Shown one piece after another: positions 11,508 to 22,918 of a stretch of DNA of 64,000 nucleotides. Position 1 is the first letter of the stretch. Each line of letters begins with the position of its first letter. The DNA is from Rutpela maculata (taxonomy: Eukaryota > Arthropoda > Insecta > Coleoptera > Cerambycidae), in assembly GCA_936432065.2 (NCBI GenBank), contig OW386291.2, positions 107,635,823 through 107,699,822 on the forward strand. Reading direction: 5' to 3'. The translations under genes and the position numbers were made by a program. The notes under the pieces were generated by a model that saw nothing but the letters and a program-made list of their open reading frames with translations, made no database searches and was not told where the DNA came from.

Positions 11508-12065
11508 CGAGCCAAATTTCGACGCAGTTTTGAAAAATTAATCTGCAAGTGAAATTTTGGCGTACTTTTGATAAATGAATTTTCGAGCCACATTTCGACG
11601 CAGTTTTGAAAAATTAATCTGCAAGTGAAATTTCGGCGTTCTTTTGATAAATCGATTTTCAAGCCAAATTTCGACGCAGTTTTGAAAAATTAATCTGCAA
11701 GTGAAATTTCGGCGTACTTTTGGTAAATCGATTTTCAAGCCAAATTTCAACGCACTTTCAAAAATGTTATTTTTCAAAGTCCAACTTTGTTGCACCTCCG
11801 AAAAAGTATATTATTTATAAATCCTTTGCCATTATATACTTTCGCTCTCATATCCTGAACCAAAACATATTTTCCTAAGTGAAAATTTGGTATTTCTCCG
11901 AATTTTCACCTGGTCATTTCTAACGCCTTATAGAACTCATAACGGTCCTCATGGACTGGTCTGTACCTCTGCAGACTCTTAAAAATGTCCTTAAATGAAA
12001 TTTTCTCCTAAGTCGAATTTTGATTCTGTCTTCGACTTAGATCGATTCTGAAGGGTTCTGCAACA

Positions 12066-13543
12066 TGACCACTACGCACTAACGGTGTCATCTATGTAAG
12101 ATGGTAAAGATCGTTCAGAAGTAAATGTTTTACAAAGTTCGACTATTTAAAGTTATGACAATAACTGCGAATGCAGATAACTAACTTCTGAAACAATCCA
12201 AGCGCAGTGCCAAGATGTTAATAGTTAATCTAGCGTACCATAGATGGCGCACTAGACTTGTTCTCAGGGCCGTTCCTGGGTCTTTTACCGCCCCGTGCAA
12301 AAAGAAATTTTGCCGCCCATAAATAGTATAATAATCTTTACCTACGAGCACTACTCTAAATAGTAAAAAACACACTACCTGCCATCTACGTAAGTTGAAT
12401 TTTACGTATTGTAAACAAAACGCACTGTAAACAAATCGCTCGCTAAACAAAACGCACGGGACACGCAATTATAGGTGGCTTATATCGCTGACGCGGGGTG
12501 TAAAAAAAAACAAATGCACCTACTTAATTTTCAAACGCTGTTAAAACTGACATAATATTTGTTAAATAGTATTGTTGACTGGTAAATTAAATCCAGATTT
12601 TAATAAATAACTAAATAAATATGATCGTAGGTAAAGTATGGTACATAATTCGAGTGGTAAGGCAATTACGCACTCATGGAAATACGCAATCGCCGCTACG
12701 CGGCATCGTCCGCAACTTTTTCATTAGTGCGTAATTTGCTTCTTACATCACTCATTACGTAATATACTATTAAAATAATTTCAGGTACTTCCCAATGTTC
12801 TAACCATATACGGATATTATCGTATTTTTTTTATATAGTTAAATTCCATTCTTTAATAATGAAATTAGGAACTATTTTCATTGATAAATTACAAAATTCA
12901 AGTACAACAGAAATTTACAATAAAAAATATATACAGTTATATTCGTTAGAGCAATAGCAAGTATCTAAAATAGTTTTAAAGATTATACTATGTTTGGTTT
13001 TTTAAATATTTATAATAAACCAAAAATAAACGCATATTTTCCTGCAAAATCTATCCTTACTATCAGGTATCAGAAAACAATTCAACACATATAGAATAAA
13101 ACAACGTATAATACTTACTTTCAGTCACTTCTTTCACTTCCAGAATCCGAAATGCTACGCAACCGTCGAATCGCCCTCCCGCCGGCCCGCAGGTCTGTTT
13201 CATAATATCCTTCCTCGAATTTCCAATCGGTATATTACGGCGGCATCGTGTTCTGGTCTGTTAACGAATGAACGAATGGCGCGAACCGCGACGATGCCTC
13301 ATTAAATATTTCTCCTTAAATCTGATACAGATAGAGAAGTAGGCTAAAATGCCGCCCCCTAAATTGTGCTGCCCCATGCGACTGCACCTGTTGCACCCCC
13401 ACCAGGAACGGCCCTGCTTTTTCTGACTTTTTTTCAGTTTGGTTTATACTCTACACCTTTAAGGGGAAGGCGAAACGCGTCTGCCACTGTTGAGAAATGA
13501 ATGACCATCTTGCATAGATGGCACCGTTAGTGCCTAGTGGTCA
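12066..13543. mobile_element. Small TIR element (about 330 bp) split by a hAT insertion
   Basis: The ends TGACCACTACGCACTAACGG (12066) and CCGTTAGTGCCTAGTGGTCA (ending 13543) are inverted, and the match continues inward as tgtcatctatg/catagatggca and agatgg/ccatct. A 1152-bp hAT occupies most of the interval. No clear TSD could be fixed. Confidence 0.7.
12265..13416. mobile_element. Non-autonomous hAT element, 1.15 kb
   Basis: The termini CAGGGCCGTTCCTGG and CCAGGAACGGCCCTG are perfect inverted repeats of 15 bp. The flanking 8-mers are cttgttct (12257-12264) and ctttttct (13417-13424), a TSD with one change. Just inside both ends are gccgccc-type runs. No transposase is present. About 12780-13070 carries an inverted pair of the dispersed repeat also seen near 4585 and 41745, so another repeat has landed inside it. 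Confidence 0.88.
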
Positions 13544-13562
13544 CACTCCACAGGAAAGTTAT

Positions 13563-15560
13563 AGAGTATTGTGTGTAAAGCAAAAAAAGCAGCAAATGAT
13601 AAATATATTACAGATTCAAATAATACACAAAAGGCTATGTGGCAAAGCATCAACAGCAGAAAAAAACAGCAAAAGGAGGTATCTGATGTTTCAGCAGACG
13701 AATTTAATTTACATTTTGCAAATGTTGCTAAAAATGTAATAAAAAATTTACCTGTCACTAATAAAACCCACAAACATTTCTTAGACAACAAATCACAAAT
13801 TCTCCAATCTCAGTTTTGCTTCAGAGAGGTTTCTTATAACGAAGTAAATGATGTTATAACCAATTTAAAAAAGACTAAGTCTACTGATGCTTATTACTTA
13901 AACATAAAAACGTTATACGCAATTAGATACTTTATATTAATTCCACTAACTAACTTAATAAATAGTTGTATACGCACAGGTGTATATCCTGATATTCTTA
14001 AAATTTCAAAAGTCATTCCATTACATAAAAAGGACTCATTAAACGATGTTGGAAACTTCAGACCCATTTCAATTTTACCTCTGTTTTCAAAAATTTTAGA
14101 AACTTTGTTAAAAATGCAATTAACTTGCTACTTTGAATCCAATAACCTGTTCAGTTCTAGTCAGTTTGGTTTTAGAGCTAAATCCTCTACAACATTAGCC
14201 ATAAATAAGTTGACTGACATAATAAGTAAGGGCTTTGAAGCTGGTGAACATGTGTATGCACAGTTTCTAGACCTTTCTAAAGCTTTTGACTGTGTTTCAC
14301 ATCATATTTTAATTGATAAACTAGCATATTATAATTTTAATAGTAGTAGTATCAACTTAATTCAGTCATATCTGACGAATAGATCCCAGTTTGTCACATA
14401 TCAAAATGCAAATTCTGATTTATTACCTATGGAACATGGAGTGCCACAAGGTTCCGTTTTGGGACCGATACTATTTTTAATTTATATCAATGATTTGACA
14501 GACATAACTTCATCACAATTCGTCCTATTTGCAGATGATACCACCATAATTCACTCACATCAAAATATTGATACTTTACGTACAAATGTGAGGGAGACAT
14601 TGTCAGAAGCTCAGGAATGGTTTACAGCAAACCAACTTAGCTTAAATAAGTCTAAAACTGAGACCATGGTTTTTAGTCTGAGAAATGTAACTGGAGAAAA
14701 CCACACAAACAGCGTTAAGTTTCTCGGGGTACACCTAGATAAGAAATTGTCGTGGGAACAACATGTACACTTTGTCTGTAATAAAACTTCAATTAACATT
14801 TACCTATTACGAAACCTTGTAAATGAAGTTTCTCAAGAAACATTGATTACTGCTTATCATGGTCTTATTCATTCTCAATTATCATATGCTACCCTAATTT
14901 GGGGACATTCTACTCATAGCGCCAATGTTTTTGGCTTACAAAGAAAAGCAGTACGGATTTTGTGCGGCCTAAAATACAGAGACGACTGTAGACAAGCTTT
15001 CAAAAACTTAAAAATATTAACGTTGCCTAGCGTGTACATTTTGCATTGTTTATTGTACATTAAGGTACACAAATCAAACTATACTTCTCATAACGAAGTG
15101 CACAGGTATTCCACGAGAAACAATAATAACCTATATTCTAACTTTTTAAGACTTTTTAAATCTCGTAACGGAACAAATTATTATGCCATACTGTTTTTTA
15201 ATCATTTGCCTTCAAAGATCAAAGAACTTGAGTACAATTTATTTAAGAGTACTGTAAAAGCTTTTTTAATAACCAATGCTTTTTACAACTTTGAGGAGTA
15301 TTTTTCTTCAAATTTTAATACTATGTGTGAATGATCGCTTTTATCTATATATTGTATTGTTGTATATAGTATCTGTTTCCTGTTTTTAATTTTATATACA
15401 AACACTATTGCGTTACGTAATATGTCCGTCTTTTTTTTTTATATACTTAAATATGTTTTATATTTCTGTTTTAACTTATATGTATTGTTTTTCTGACTTG
15501 TGTAAATACTTTTGTATATTAGCACCAATAAAATTATTATTATTATTATTATTATTGGTT
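13563..15560 (+). mobile_element. 5'-truncated Jockey/CR1-group LINE with (tta)n tail
   Basis: It holds the long RT ORF, a 3' UTR of about 190 bp, a cacCAATAAAattatt signal near 15523-15530, and a tail of about eight tta units ending near 15556. The likely target duplication is gaaagttat at 13554-13562 against gaaacttat at 15561-15569 (8 of 9 match). The endonuclease domain is absent, as expected for incomplete reverse transcription. Confidence 0.85.
13571..15334 (+). CDS. LINE ORF2 C-terminal two-thirds: reverse transcriptase (587 codons open)
   Basis: This is the reverse transcriptase of a non-LTR retrotransposon, which copies element RNA at a nicked target. It lacks the N-terminal endonuclease, so the first Met here is not the native start; the reading begins in the linker (KAKKAANDKYI). 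RT motifs lie in order by residue: NFRPISILPLFSKI at about 160, SQFGFRAKSSTT at about 195, AQFLDLSKAFDCVSHHIL at about 230 (catalytic Asp in FLDLSKAF), GVPQGSVLGPILFLIYINDL at about 290 and FADDT at about 318 (catalytic Asp pair). After these comes VKFLGVHLDKKLSW at about 382. The C-terminal thumb part has the usual SQLSYATLIWG (about 435). No stop or frameshift over 587 codons makes it the best-preserved coding region in the window. The upstream flank has only a transposon end, so it is unlikely to be transcribed as a gene. Confidence 0.92.
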   Translation: MCKAKKAANDKYITDSNNTQKAMWQSINSRKKQQKEVSDVSADEFNLHFANVAKNVIKNLPVTNKTHKHFLDNKSQILQSQFCFREVSYNEVNDVITNLKKTKSTDAYYLNIKTLYAIRYFILIPLTNLINSCIRTGVYPDILKISKVIPLHKKDSLNDVGNFRPISILPLFSKILETLLKMQLTCYFESNNLFSSSQFGFRAKSSTTLAINKLTDIISKGFEAGEHVYAQFLDLSKAFDCVSHHILIDKLAYYNFNSSSINLIQSYLTNRSQFVTYQNANSDLLPMEHGVPQGSVLGPILFLIYINDLTDITSSQFVLFADDTTIIHSHQNIDTLRTNVRETLSEAQEWFTANQLSLNKSKTETMVFSLRNVTGENHTNSVKFLGVHLDKKLSWEQHVHFVCNKTSINIYLLRNLVNEVSQETLITAYHGLIHSQLSYATLIWGHSTHSANVFGLQRKAVRILCGLKYRDDCRQAFKNLKILTLPSVYILHCLLYIKVHKSNYTSHNEVHRYSTRNNNNLYSNFLRLFKSRNGTNYYAILFFNHLPSKIKELEYNLFKSTVKAFLITNAFYNFEEYFSSNFNTMCE

Positions 15561-16611
15561 GAAACTTATCACCACGTAAATGTTAATTGTGCCGCATTAG
15601 AGTAAAATGTTAATCAAACAGTATATTCGCGGTCGGTCACGCTCGACTACAACTTCTATTTCTATTTACAAGGAATTAACTGCGCCATGCCAGGGGGATA
15701 CTTTGTATATATTTATTTATTCATTTAGTGTATTCTGTGAATAAAATAATATAGTTTAACATAATTACCTATTGGCTTGGATGATTAATATGCTCGTTTA
15801 AATTACAAAGCCTATGAATAATTTAAAACTTATTTATAATTAGAATATTACTGGGTATTAATTTTTTGTAAGGGGCATAAAAAATTCCTACATGCCAATA
15901 TTGCTTACCGAACAATGGCTCTATGTAAGGTGTAAGATTATCACAAAAGATGTGTGTGGAGACTGCATAGGGTTCTATATTGATTTTTAAAATTTAATTT
16001 GGAATTTCTGAAGCTTGTGAAATATTTTACGATTATATTAAGATTTATATTCAGCGAATACTAATTTTCACAGCGTAATAAAATATGCAAAGAGTGCAAG
16101 AAGTATTATTTTTCCTCATTTTATAAATACTGCTAATATTAACATAATAACGTCTAGAAGATAGAATAACTCGATTATTTCGTTACTCGGTATCAGCAAA
16201 GTCGAAAATTGGAGATAGTATTAATGTATCCTTGAAATCCCTGTGTATATTTTTAATCGCCCATTTTTGTAAAATGAGGAGAATGTATAGAAAATAGCCG
16301 GAATGCGTCAATTTTACTCGTCTCCGTTAGAAAGCAAAATTGTTAGTCTGAAATTAGGCAAAATCCAACTCCCTTGCGAGTATTTAATTTCCAGTAAAAT
16401 TGAAAGTCAAATAATAATGAAAGCCGCCTATTTATTTATTTATTTATTTATTCATTAATTTAAATTATATTATATCACAAAAATACTGCATAGCATAATC
16501 ACGGCTATTTCACCAATCAAGATGAGATCTTTGAGACATGTTCAAAATAATTAAGCAATTAGGTATACCTAAAAAATCAACTTATCTTCAAAAACTTGCT
16601 AAGCGTACATA
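15561..16611. other. AT-rich spacer
   Basis: No ORF or paired ends. A tttatttatttattta microsatellite lies at about 16430-16452. Confidence 0.5.
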
Positions 16612-17350
16612 TAGTCTGGGGTCCAACAGTACGAAATCGCTCTAAATTCCAAGTAACCTGTTCCGACATGACGTACATTTTTCAACTTCAGATTTGCAAA
16701 AAGGGTTATATAGGACACCAGAAATGACTTGTCGGATTCTTATCAGCTCTTGCATAACTTCTTAAATGGTAAGAAAAGAGACAAAATGATGATTCCTAAA
16801 AAAATGATTTTTAATACATAACACGTCCTGTAAAAGAAACTATGAGTGACATCCATCTAATTTTTTTATAGTATACACTAAAAACATAAGCGCTTGGATG
16901 AGGCTCGATGGCACTGTTTAAATATGTTTAGTTTTTTGGGAAAAAGTATGAAATCTGTAACTATAAAATATTGTAGTAAGAATTTCAACATACGAGCAAG
17001 TACTTCAATTTTAAATTTTTTGTGTACAAACTATGCTAACATACCCAATATATTGAAAATGTTTTTAAGACGAGAACTAAGTTGATATTGCATATAGTAT
17101 TCGAGTTGTGAATTTTTAAAATGGGTGCATGATGCGGTGCATGTAATAATGGCGACAGCTCTCCGAATGTTCATAAAGCGCATGAAAACAGTTTACAGTG
17201 GAATTAGCTGGTATGTTTATGTTTACTAGGCGTATGTACTTATGTATATAGTGTGAAATTATTTGTCTTAACATTTTAACATAAAAACTATTTGTGTTTG
17301 ATTGTTTAAATCGATTGATTTATTGTTTACGGTTCATATTTATTATTTAC

Positions 17351-17640
17351 TAGCTATGCCCGCGGTTACGTTCGAGAATATTCCAGAGTACTCTCGAATT
17401 TTCTGGAATATTACAGAAGTTTAATCTTAAAAGTTTATGCCGTGCAAATACGCTTATTGTAGAGATCAAGCTGTATCTCCTGTTCTACTAGACCGATTTT
17501 CATAAAACTTGGCTTAGTCTAGGCCGATTTCGATAAAATAAGAACTAAATGTTGCTCCAAGCTTAGATGAACCTCATTGGTTCAGTAGTTTCTGCGTGGT
17601 GCGCGTTCAAACAGACAAGCAGACAAACAGAAAAATTCCA
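17351..17640 (+). mobile_element. SINE-like or RTE 3'-end-like fragment
   Basis: It opens with tagctatgcccgcggttacg and passes through tagaccgattttcataaaac and ggttcagtagtttctgcg. It ends near gcgcgttcaaacagacaagcagacaaacag, a layout often met in insect short retroelements. No pol III boxes were confirmed and no TSD was found. Confidence 0.5.
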
Positions 17641-17790
17641 AAATCTGTCTTCCATTACTCATCTTACATCCTCCACATCAGTTTTTTGCAAATATTTTCA
17701 ATGTACATACACGTCAACTTTACAAATGTATTATATGTATACGTTTGAAAATTATTAAAAGGTAAAATAATTTAATAAAAGTGATTTACG

Positions 17791-18110
17791 CTCCCTCCCA
17801 CCGACGGAAGACGCTTTTCAACAACATGTTGCAAATATTACTTTTTTAAAACAGTATTGTGAACCGTCATTCAATTTACCTCTTGCACAAAATTTTGGAT
17901 GCAGAATTGGAAATCAGGAGCTGGTACCGATAACGTCGACAAAAAAAAGTTTATCTGAACTTAAATTAAAAAGTGCAACTGTAAAATAAAATGCGACACA
18001 AAATGTTCTTGTGATTGGTATTCAGTTGCGTGCTCGTGTGCTGCTTTTCCTGAAAATTGTTTTAAGGGAAAAAGCGATATGCATCATTTTATAATGATAG
18101 TGATTCTGAC
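17791..18110 (+). pseudogene. C-terminal relic of the FEN1/XPG-like nuclease family (copy 1)
   Basis: Two frames joined by one indel read LPPTD, then EDAFQQHVANITFLKQY, FGCRI and NQELVPITS. Another shift near 17985 leads to IKCDTKCSCDWYSVACSC, then PENCFKGKSD and an acidic NDSDSD end. The order PPT-x-x-A / aromatic-Q / G-W-like / Cys-rich / Asp-Ser-rich is the same as in the copies at 33660-35040 and 56946-58686. The catalytic part is absent from this element. On its own the match would be weak. The TIR and TSD context of the surrounding element supports it. Confidence 0.65.
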
Positions 18111-18227
18111 TAAAATGTTAGAATAGTTATACACAAAAATTACATAATATACAACATTGATGTTTGATTTAAAATATCTCCCCTTTCTGCTTTCTATTAA
18201 ATATGCTAAATACCTAAAATAATATTT

Positions 18228-18345
18228 CTCACTAATGTTTTATTTCTTAAACAATATAAAAACGAATAGAAGTTGTACTCGGGCATGGCCAATTGCGAAT
18301 ACCTATTTGATTAACATTTTGCTCGAACGCACAATTCACTTTGTA
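18228..18345. repeat. Dispersed repeat shared with 9985-10100
   Basis: The segment actcgggcatggccaattgc-gaatacctatttg parallels aatcgggcattgccgagtgtgaatacctatttg near 10035. The flanks differ. The class is unknown. Confidence 0.5.
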
Positions 18346-19195
18346 TCGATTATTATTTTTTTAAATGAGTGGCCGCAATCGGCGACGCCCGACTACTACT
18401 TTCATTCGTTTTGTTGTATTATTAACATAAAGTAATTCAAATTTGCAATTATATTGAACAATATAGTGCTTTTTACTGTTACACTGTACCAATTATCGTG
18501 TAGACTATTTTTATTTTAATGCTGCATAATTACGCGCCTCATAAAAAAATCATAAACAAAAAACTGTATACGTTATCGACAGGATCTTTTTAAAAAAACT
18601 TTTTCAATATATGGACTATATTTGGTAAGCAACTGTATATAAGAATTTCATAAATTTAACATAGTTGTCCGCATATCGAAATTTTTAGAACGTAAATATC
18701 AACCTTTTGATTTTAATTATTTTTTTCCAAAAAAGATATTCTTTTCAAAGATACCAATAGCTTAGTTAGAATCACGTATATCTTTTGAGTATACATACCA
18801 AAAATCAGATCGGTAGGTTACATAGTTTTTGTTTTAACGGAGAATAACCATTGTAAAACATAATTTTGTAATTATCAATCCGCCATCTTTTTTGCGATTT
18901 CTGAAGTTGCGCAAGAGCAAAAATTAATCCGACAAGTGTTTTCTAGTGTCCCAGGTAATGCTCTCTTCATTACTTATATCAACATTTGTACGTCATGTCG
19001 GAACAGGTCATCTTGATTTTGGAGTGCTTGGACCCCGGACTAATAGAATATCCAACAATGATATAGAAACTTCAATGATTCGATGAAGAATAAATACAGT
19101 GTCCTACGGGTTAGCAGAAATCCAACTATAGGCCAGAAGGGCTAAAGTGTGATGCAAATAACACAATACAATTTGATAATAGTTGCAATACAGAT

Positions 19196-19346
19196 TGATT
19201 GAATGATTGATCGATTCATCGGCTTGCGATAGGCATTTCTGCCACTCTCAGGATATACCACTGGGCCGGCTACGTCCACGCTGGGTTGGATTAGGGTCAT
19301 GCTTGTTTCCAGCAGCGAGAGCCTCATGGCGCATTGTAACGGAATG
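19196..19346 (-). repeat. 3' end of the 7230-8935-type LINE, minus strand
   Basis: The reverse complement repeats the phrases ctcgctgctgg, aagcatgaccct, ccaacccagcgtggacgta and ccactctc-type parts of 8800-8900. It ends in a degenerate attg/aatc tail at 19196-19225. It is a short 5'-truncated copy. ORFs called on both strands here are incidental. Confidence 0.75.
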
Positions 19347-19349
19347 TGG

Positions 19350-20504
19350 TATGGTATTTGTGAGATGCGTTATTGATTATTTCGGGTTTAATTTAAATTA
19401 AATTCGTTTGAATATTTTTAATAATTACGAAAAATAATTTATTTGAAAGTTTACATAGGAATATTATGGCCATACTTTAATAATGTATTGCCTTGCCATA
19501 AATTTGTCGACAACTAGCAACTTTTCAATGATTTGATGAACCTAAACACGTCTCGGTTTATATTTCTAATAAAGTTATCTGAACTAGAGTTTTTCAATAT
19601 TTATGACATTTATAATGCAAAAGAACATGCAATACTGCGGAATATTCCCTTATTATTAATACAAAATTCAAATAATACGTTAAAAATGACAACACTTATC
19701 TGTGATATGTTATTACTTCTCTTCTTTTCCTTTCTCCTTTTTTTATTACATTGCACTAAAAACGCCATGGAGGTTTGGATTATGTGCGTAATTATTCACT
19801 AACTAATATTTCTCATCAGGCCGCTAATCGCACATACCGAGAGATATATTACTTTTCAAACACCTACCGCCCACTAGGCAACTTAAAATTATATTTTTAC
19901 ACTTTGTGTTTAGCTTCAGTTATGAAGGGCTTGCCTCGTGTCCGACTTGTTGCAATACAGGTAATAAAATTTTAAACATCAGATATAGAACAGATGGGGA
20001 TTAAAACATGATTACTTCCACTAAGTAAATAAAAGACCATATTAGGTTAATGTTTAATACTAGCTTTGCAACTGGATATATTAAAATTATGACAGCTGTT
20101 GCCGTAATTGTTGTACATAGAATATATAAAGAGGGGAAAACTTTAAAGTATTAGAGGCATAACTCCGTTTGGAAAATATACGCGGGATATCAAAATTAAT
20201 AGTCTAAAATAGTGGGACAATCAACCATATTATTAATGACTTTGTAACGTAACATTTCAGAAAAACATAAAGGCCGGAGATATGCCAATTTTTTGTAATA
20301 CTTCCGATTCCGGAAAGCCTATTGAAGCATAAAAACCTTCGGATTTGAACCACAGCAGTGTTAAAAATTGTCTTTGTACGAATTATAGACAATCCACGTG
20401 CACATTATATCCGGGACACCAAACAACTAATGCGTATTCCAGTTTTGATCTAAATATATGAAGAAAAACGGGACAATTAAAGTATCGGTATTTGAGAAGT
20501 CGTG
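19350..20504. other. Spacer; 19390-19510 is a dispersed repeat
   Basis: About 19390-19510 (aatttatttgaaag...tatggccatactttaataat...ttgccttgccataaa) recurs inverted at about 61360-61470. The rest, including an 89-codon ORF at 19533-19802 with a leucine/phenylalanine-rich stretch, shows no domain I recognise. Confidence 0.5.
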
Positions 20505-20512
20505 GCTACTGC

Positions 20513-20854
20513 CAGAGCCGGATTATCCATTAGGATAACTAGGCTGTAGCCTAGGGGTGCCAACACTTGCCAGGGCATGAGGGACACCGCGAGCCCATTC
20601 TGTGCCCCCCGTTTGTCAAAAAATGTTTTTCCAATTACCCCCGCTCCGATTATCAATTTTCATTTTCGAGAAGATTTTTTAAATTTTTTTCCAATTTGCC
20701 CAAGATATTTTTTTCCATCTTGCGCTTCCCGCCCGTCAAAAAATTTTTTCTCCCCCCCGGTCATCAATTTTGAAACTTCGTAACCCTGCCTATAAATAAG
20801 AGGGCGCAAATATATCATTAGCCTAGGGGCGCGTCAATCTTTAATCCGGCCCTG
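20513..20854. mobile_element. hAT MITE, 342 bp
   Basis: The ends CAGAGCCGGATTA and TAATCCGGCCCTG are inverted. Further in, gtagcctaggggtgcc matches gcctaggggcgc. A perfect 8-bp TSD GCTACTGC lies at 20505-20512 and 20855-20862. The interior is a near-tandem of ccgcccgtcaaaaaatttttt-like pieces. ORFs at 20567-20783 are not genes. Confidence 0.95.
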
Positions 20855-20874
20855 GCTACTGCGCACGACAAATA

Positions 20875-21660
20875 CATGTCTTATTACATTCACTCAACAA
20901 TGGTTTCAGTGTGATTTGCAAAGGAATGTTTTCTATCAAAGATAACACTGAGGTCGCGAAATGAATGATAAACTCTATAGTCGAACATTACTAAATAATT
21001 TTTTTTGTAGAATAGGACATTACTTGACACTTAGCAACATTTAAATAGAGGTTGTTTGAAATCTCAATTATTTTGAGAATCTTCATGGCATTCGACAGCG
21101 AACAATATTTTTACCAGCATAGAGCAGACAATTAACATCTAATATTGTGGTAATATCATTAATAAACATTATAAATAACAGAGGTCCAAGAATAGATCCT
21201 TGTGAAACACCAGAGCAAAGTAGTCAAAAGATTGAAACCCATTAAAAGCCACAAATTGTGAACGATTTGATAGGTACGATTGAAAAAGTAACATTAGAAA
21301 ATCAGAGAAGCCTAAGTTTCGTAATTTGGTAAGTAGAATATAGTGATCAAGTCTCAAGCTCATCAAAGGCTTTAGAGACGTCTGTTAAATGACTCTTCAG
21401 TCTGTGTATCTGATTCGATAGATTCAGCGATGAACTGCGTAACACGGACAAGGTTTGTTGTCGTAGATGGGACCTTCTACAAAGCCATGCTGGGACACGG
21501 ATAGTTGACTGTGAACATGGCAATTAATAGAATTGTACATCAATATTTCAAATGCTTTGGCAAAATTATAAATTATGGTAATCGGACAGAAATTCTCAAT
21601 TTCTCCCTTATCGCCCTTTTTATTACAAGCTTTTATTTAACTTGCTTTGTATGTTAGTTA
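20875..21660 (-). pseudogene. Non-LTR reverse transcriptase, decayed
   Basis: The reverse strand, read from 21660 downwards, gives KKGDKGEIENF-PITII, FAKAFEILMY, QLSVSQHGFVEG and (around 21360-21170) LDHYILLTKLRNLGFSD, LFQSYLSNRSQFV. A damaged version of the VPQGS-LGP-L motif follows (now VFHKDLFLDL). Near 20900-20960 it reads YHSFRDLSVIFDRK, the usual strand after the FADD region. The FADD motif itself is lost (LLYAGKN) and several indels are present. It is a Jockey/CR1-group LINE fragment without 5' or 3' ends. The hAT at 20513 lies just downstream and may have inserted into its flank. Confidence 0.75.
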
Positions 21661-21719
21661 GTTCGTATGTTAGTATGTTTAGGCGGACTCTATCAAGTGA
21701 ATTTTGAACCACTTAACGA

Positions 21720-22045
21720 CGTCCAATTGAGCTGAAATTTTGCATACACGTGTAGTTCTGATGACAATACAATGTAATGGTACCAATGGTACGATATTAT
21801 GGAACCCAACAATAATATAATGGAACCCCTTTGGGTACGAACTCCAATTCAGCTTTGCATACACGTGTAGTTCTGATGACAATACAATATTATGGTACCA
21901 GTGGCACGATATTATGGAACCCAACAATAATAAAATGGAACCCCTTCGAGATACGGCGTCCAATTGAGCTGCAATTTTGCATACGTGTAATTCTGATGAC
22001 GATACAATACTAATAATTTGGTACCTTATTATGGAACCAACAGTT
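21720..22045. repeat. ~118-bp tandem array, three units
   Basis: The phrase tgcatacacgtgtagttctg begins at 21741 and 21856, with a decayed third copy at 21977 (periods about 115 and 121). Each unit also carries atgacaatacaat, ggtacgatattatggaaccc and ggaacccctt. ORFs on both strands follow the repeat. Confidence 0.85.
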
Positions 22046-22187
22046 TGGGCTCGTTGAATTTGTCTCGATGAGTACTCTGGTCCTAAGTGGTATTCAGTTA
22101 ATGATGAAACCGGAAGGTGGTCAGTGCATTATCAGAAATCCATGAGTTAAGAGGTAACTAAAAATTTAAAAATGAAATTTTATATAT

Positions 22188-22918
22188 AAAAAAAACATTT
22201 TAGAAACAAGTTTTTATTATTACTTAGATATACTAAAACGAAAAAAATGATAATATACTATAGTTACGTGTTTACACACCTTTTGTTAATATCCTGTATC
22301 GCGGATCTGGAAAATTACAACGCCAGGGTAACACTAAACACTAATTTATTAATATACGTACTAATTACAACAAATAGTTACTTTATTCACAACTTCAGTC
22401 ACTTTATTACTTTGCATACTTCTTCTTAATGTTTCTCAACTGACTGTCTGTACTAAACTGTCTTAACTCGGCTTCTCCATTCCTTTATATACCTAAAGAT
22501 GAGACCTCTAGAATGTTCTCTCCTCGTTCTGTAATTTTCTAGTAGGCTCTCTGTAATTTCCAGATTCTGATACCGCGCGCCATCTCTGGGTCGATTGCCA
22601 AACTAACTAACTAACTAACTAACTTAATTGTTTTCTGTTACTTATACATGGAACTAAGAGGGAATTCCTACAGATGTCTCTAAATGTAAAAATATGTAAC
22701 ATTATGTTGAATTAATTGTCTTAAAAGATTGTCACGTGAATAGAAAAAAAAACTTATTAAGGTACTTACAATCTCTATCAAACAAAATTAATGCCTGTAT
22801 GAACTTCTCACGCGCGACAGGCTTTTAAGACAATTAATTCAACATAGCATATTATTAATTTTTTCGTTTTAGTACACCTAAAAATAATAAAAGCTCATTT
22901 TTAAAAAGTTTTTTTTGA
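22188..22918. mobile_element. Element with ~75-bp inverted ends
   Basis: The left arm, with gtttttattattacttagatatactaaaacgaaaaaa, is the inverse of 22846-22918 (ttttttcgttttagtacac...aataataaaagctc). Inside are a ctaa microsatellite (22602-22624) and the hairpin at 22704-22845. No transposase. The TSD is unclear. Confidence 0.6.
22704..22845. repeat. Inverted repeat with 24-bp arms
   Basis: Arm atgttgaattaattgtctta-aaag pairs with ctttt-aagacaattaattcaacat without mismatch. The loop is about 93 bp. Confidence 0.92.

Larger units (their letters stand above)
10398..12065. repeat. Dispersed block B, inverted copy of 1937-2977, with expanded 75-bp array
   Basis: The block reads caccttcgagcgac at its left and ggttctgcaaca at its right, the reverse complement of block A. 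It differs by a longer array of the 75-bp unit (gcgtacttttgataaat repeats between about 10860 and 11760). It also has an insertion of about 460 bp inside one unit (11045-11505). The end abuts the TGACCAC terminus of the next element at 12066. Confidence 0.7.
16612..19042. mobile_element. TAG-ended, 3-bp-TSD element, copy 1
   Basis: The left end TAGTCTGGGGTCCAA (16612) is matched by TTGGACCCCGGACTA ending at 19042. The inverted match runs on for about 150 bp (cctgttccgacatgacgtac; cttgtcggatt; gctcttgc). The 3-bp ATA is duplicated at 16609-16611 and 19043-19045. The interior contains the C-terminal relic of the nuclease-like protein at about 17791-18110 and a SINE-like insert at 17351-17640. 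Its end sequence differs from the other three copies beyond the first few bases, so it is a separate family of the same group. Confidence 0.85.

Noticed and set aside
21720..22045. CRISPR-like array
   Set aside because: Three degenerate ~118-bp units without distinct spacers, in a eukaryotic repeat setting.
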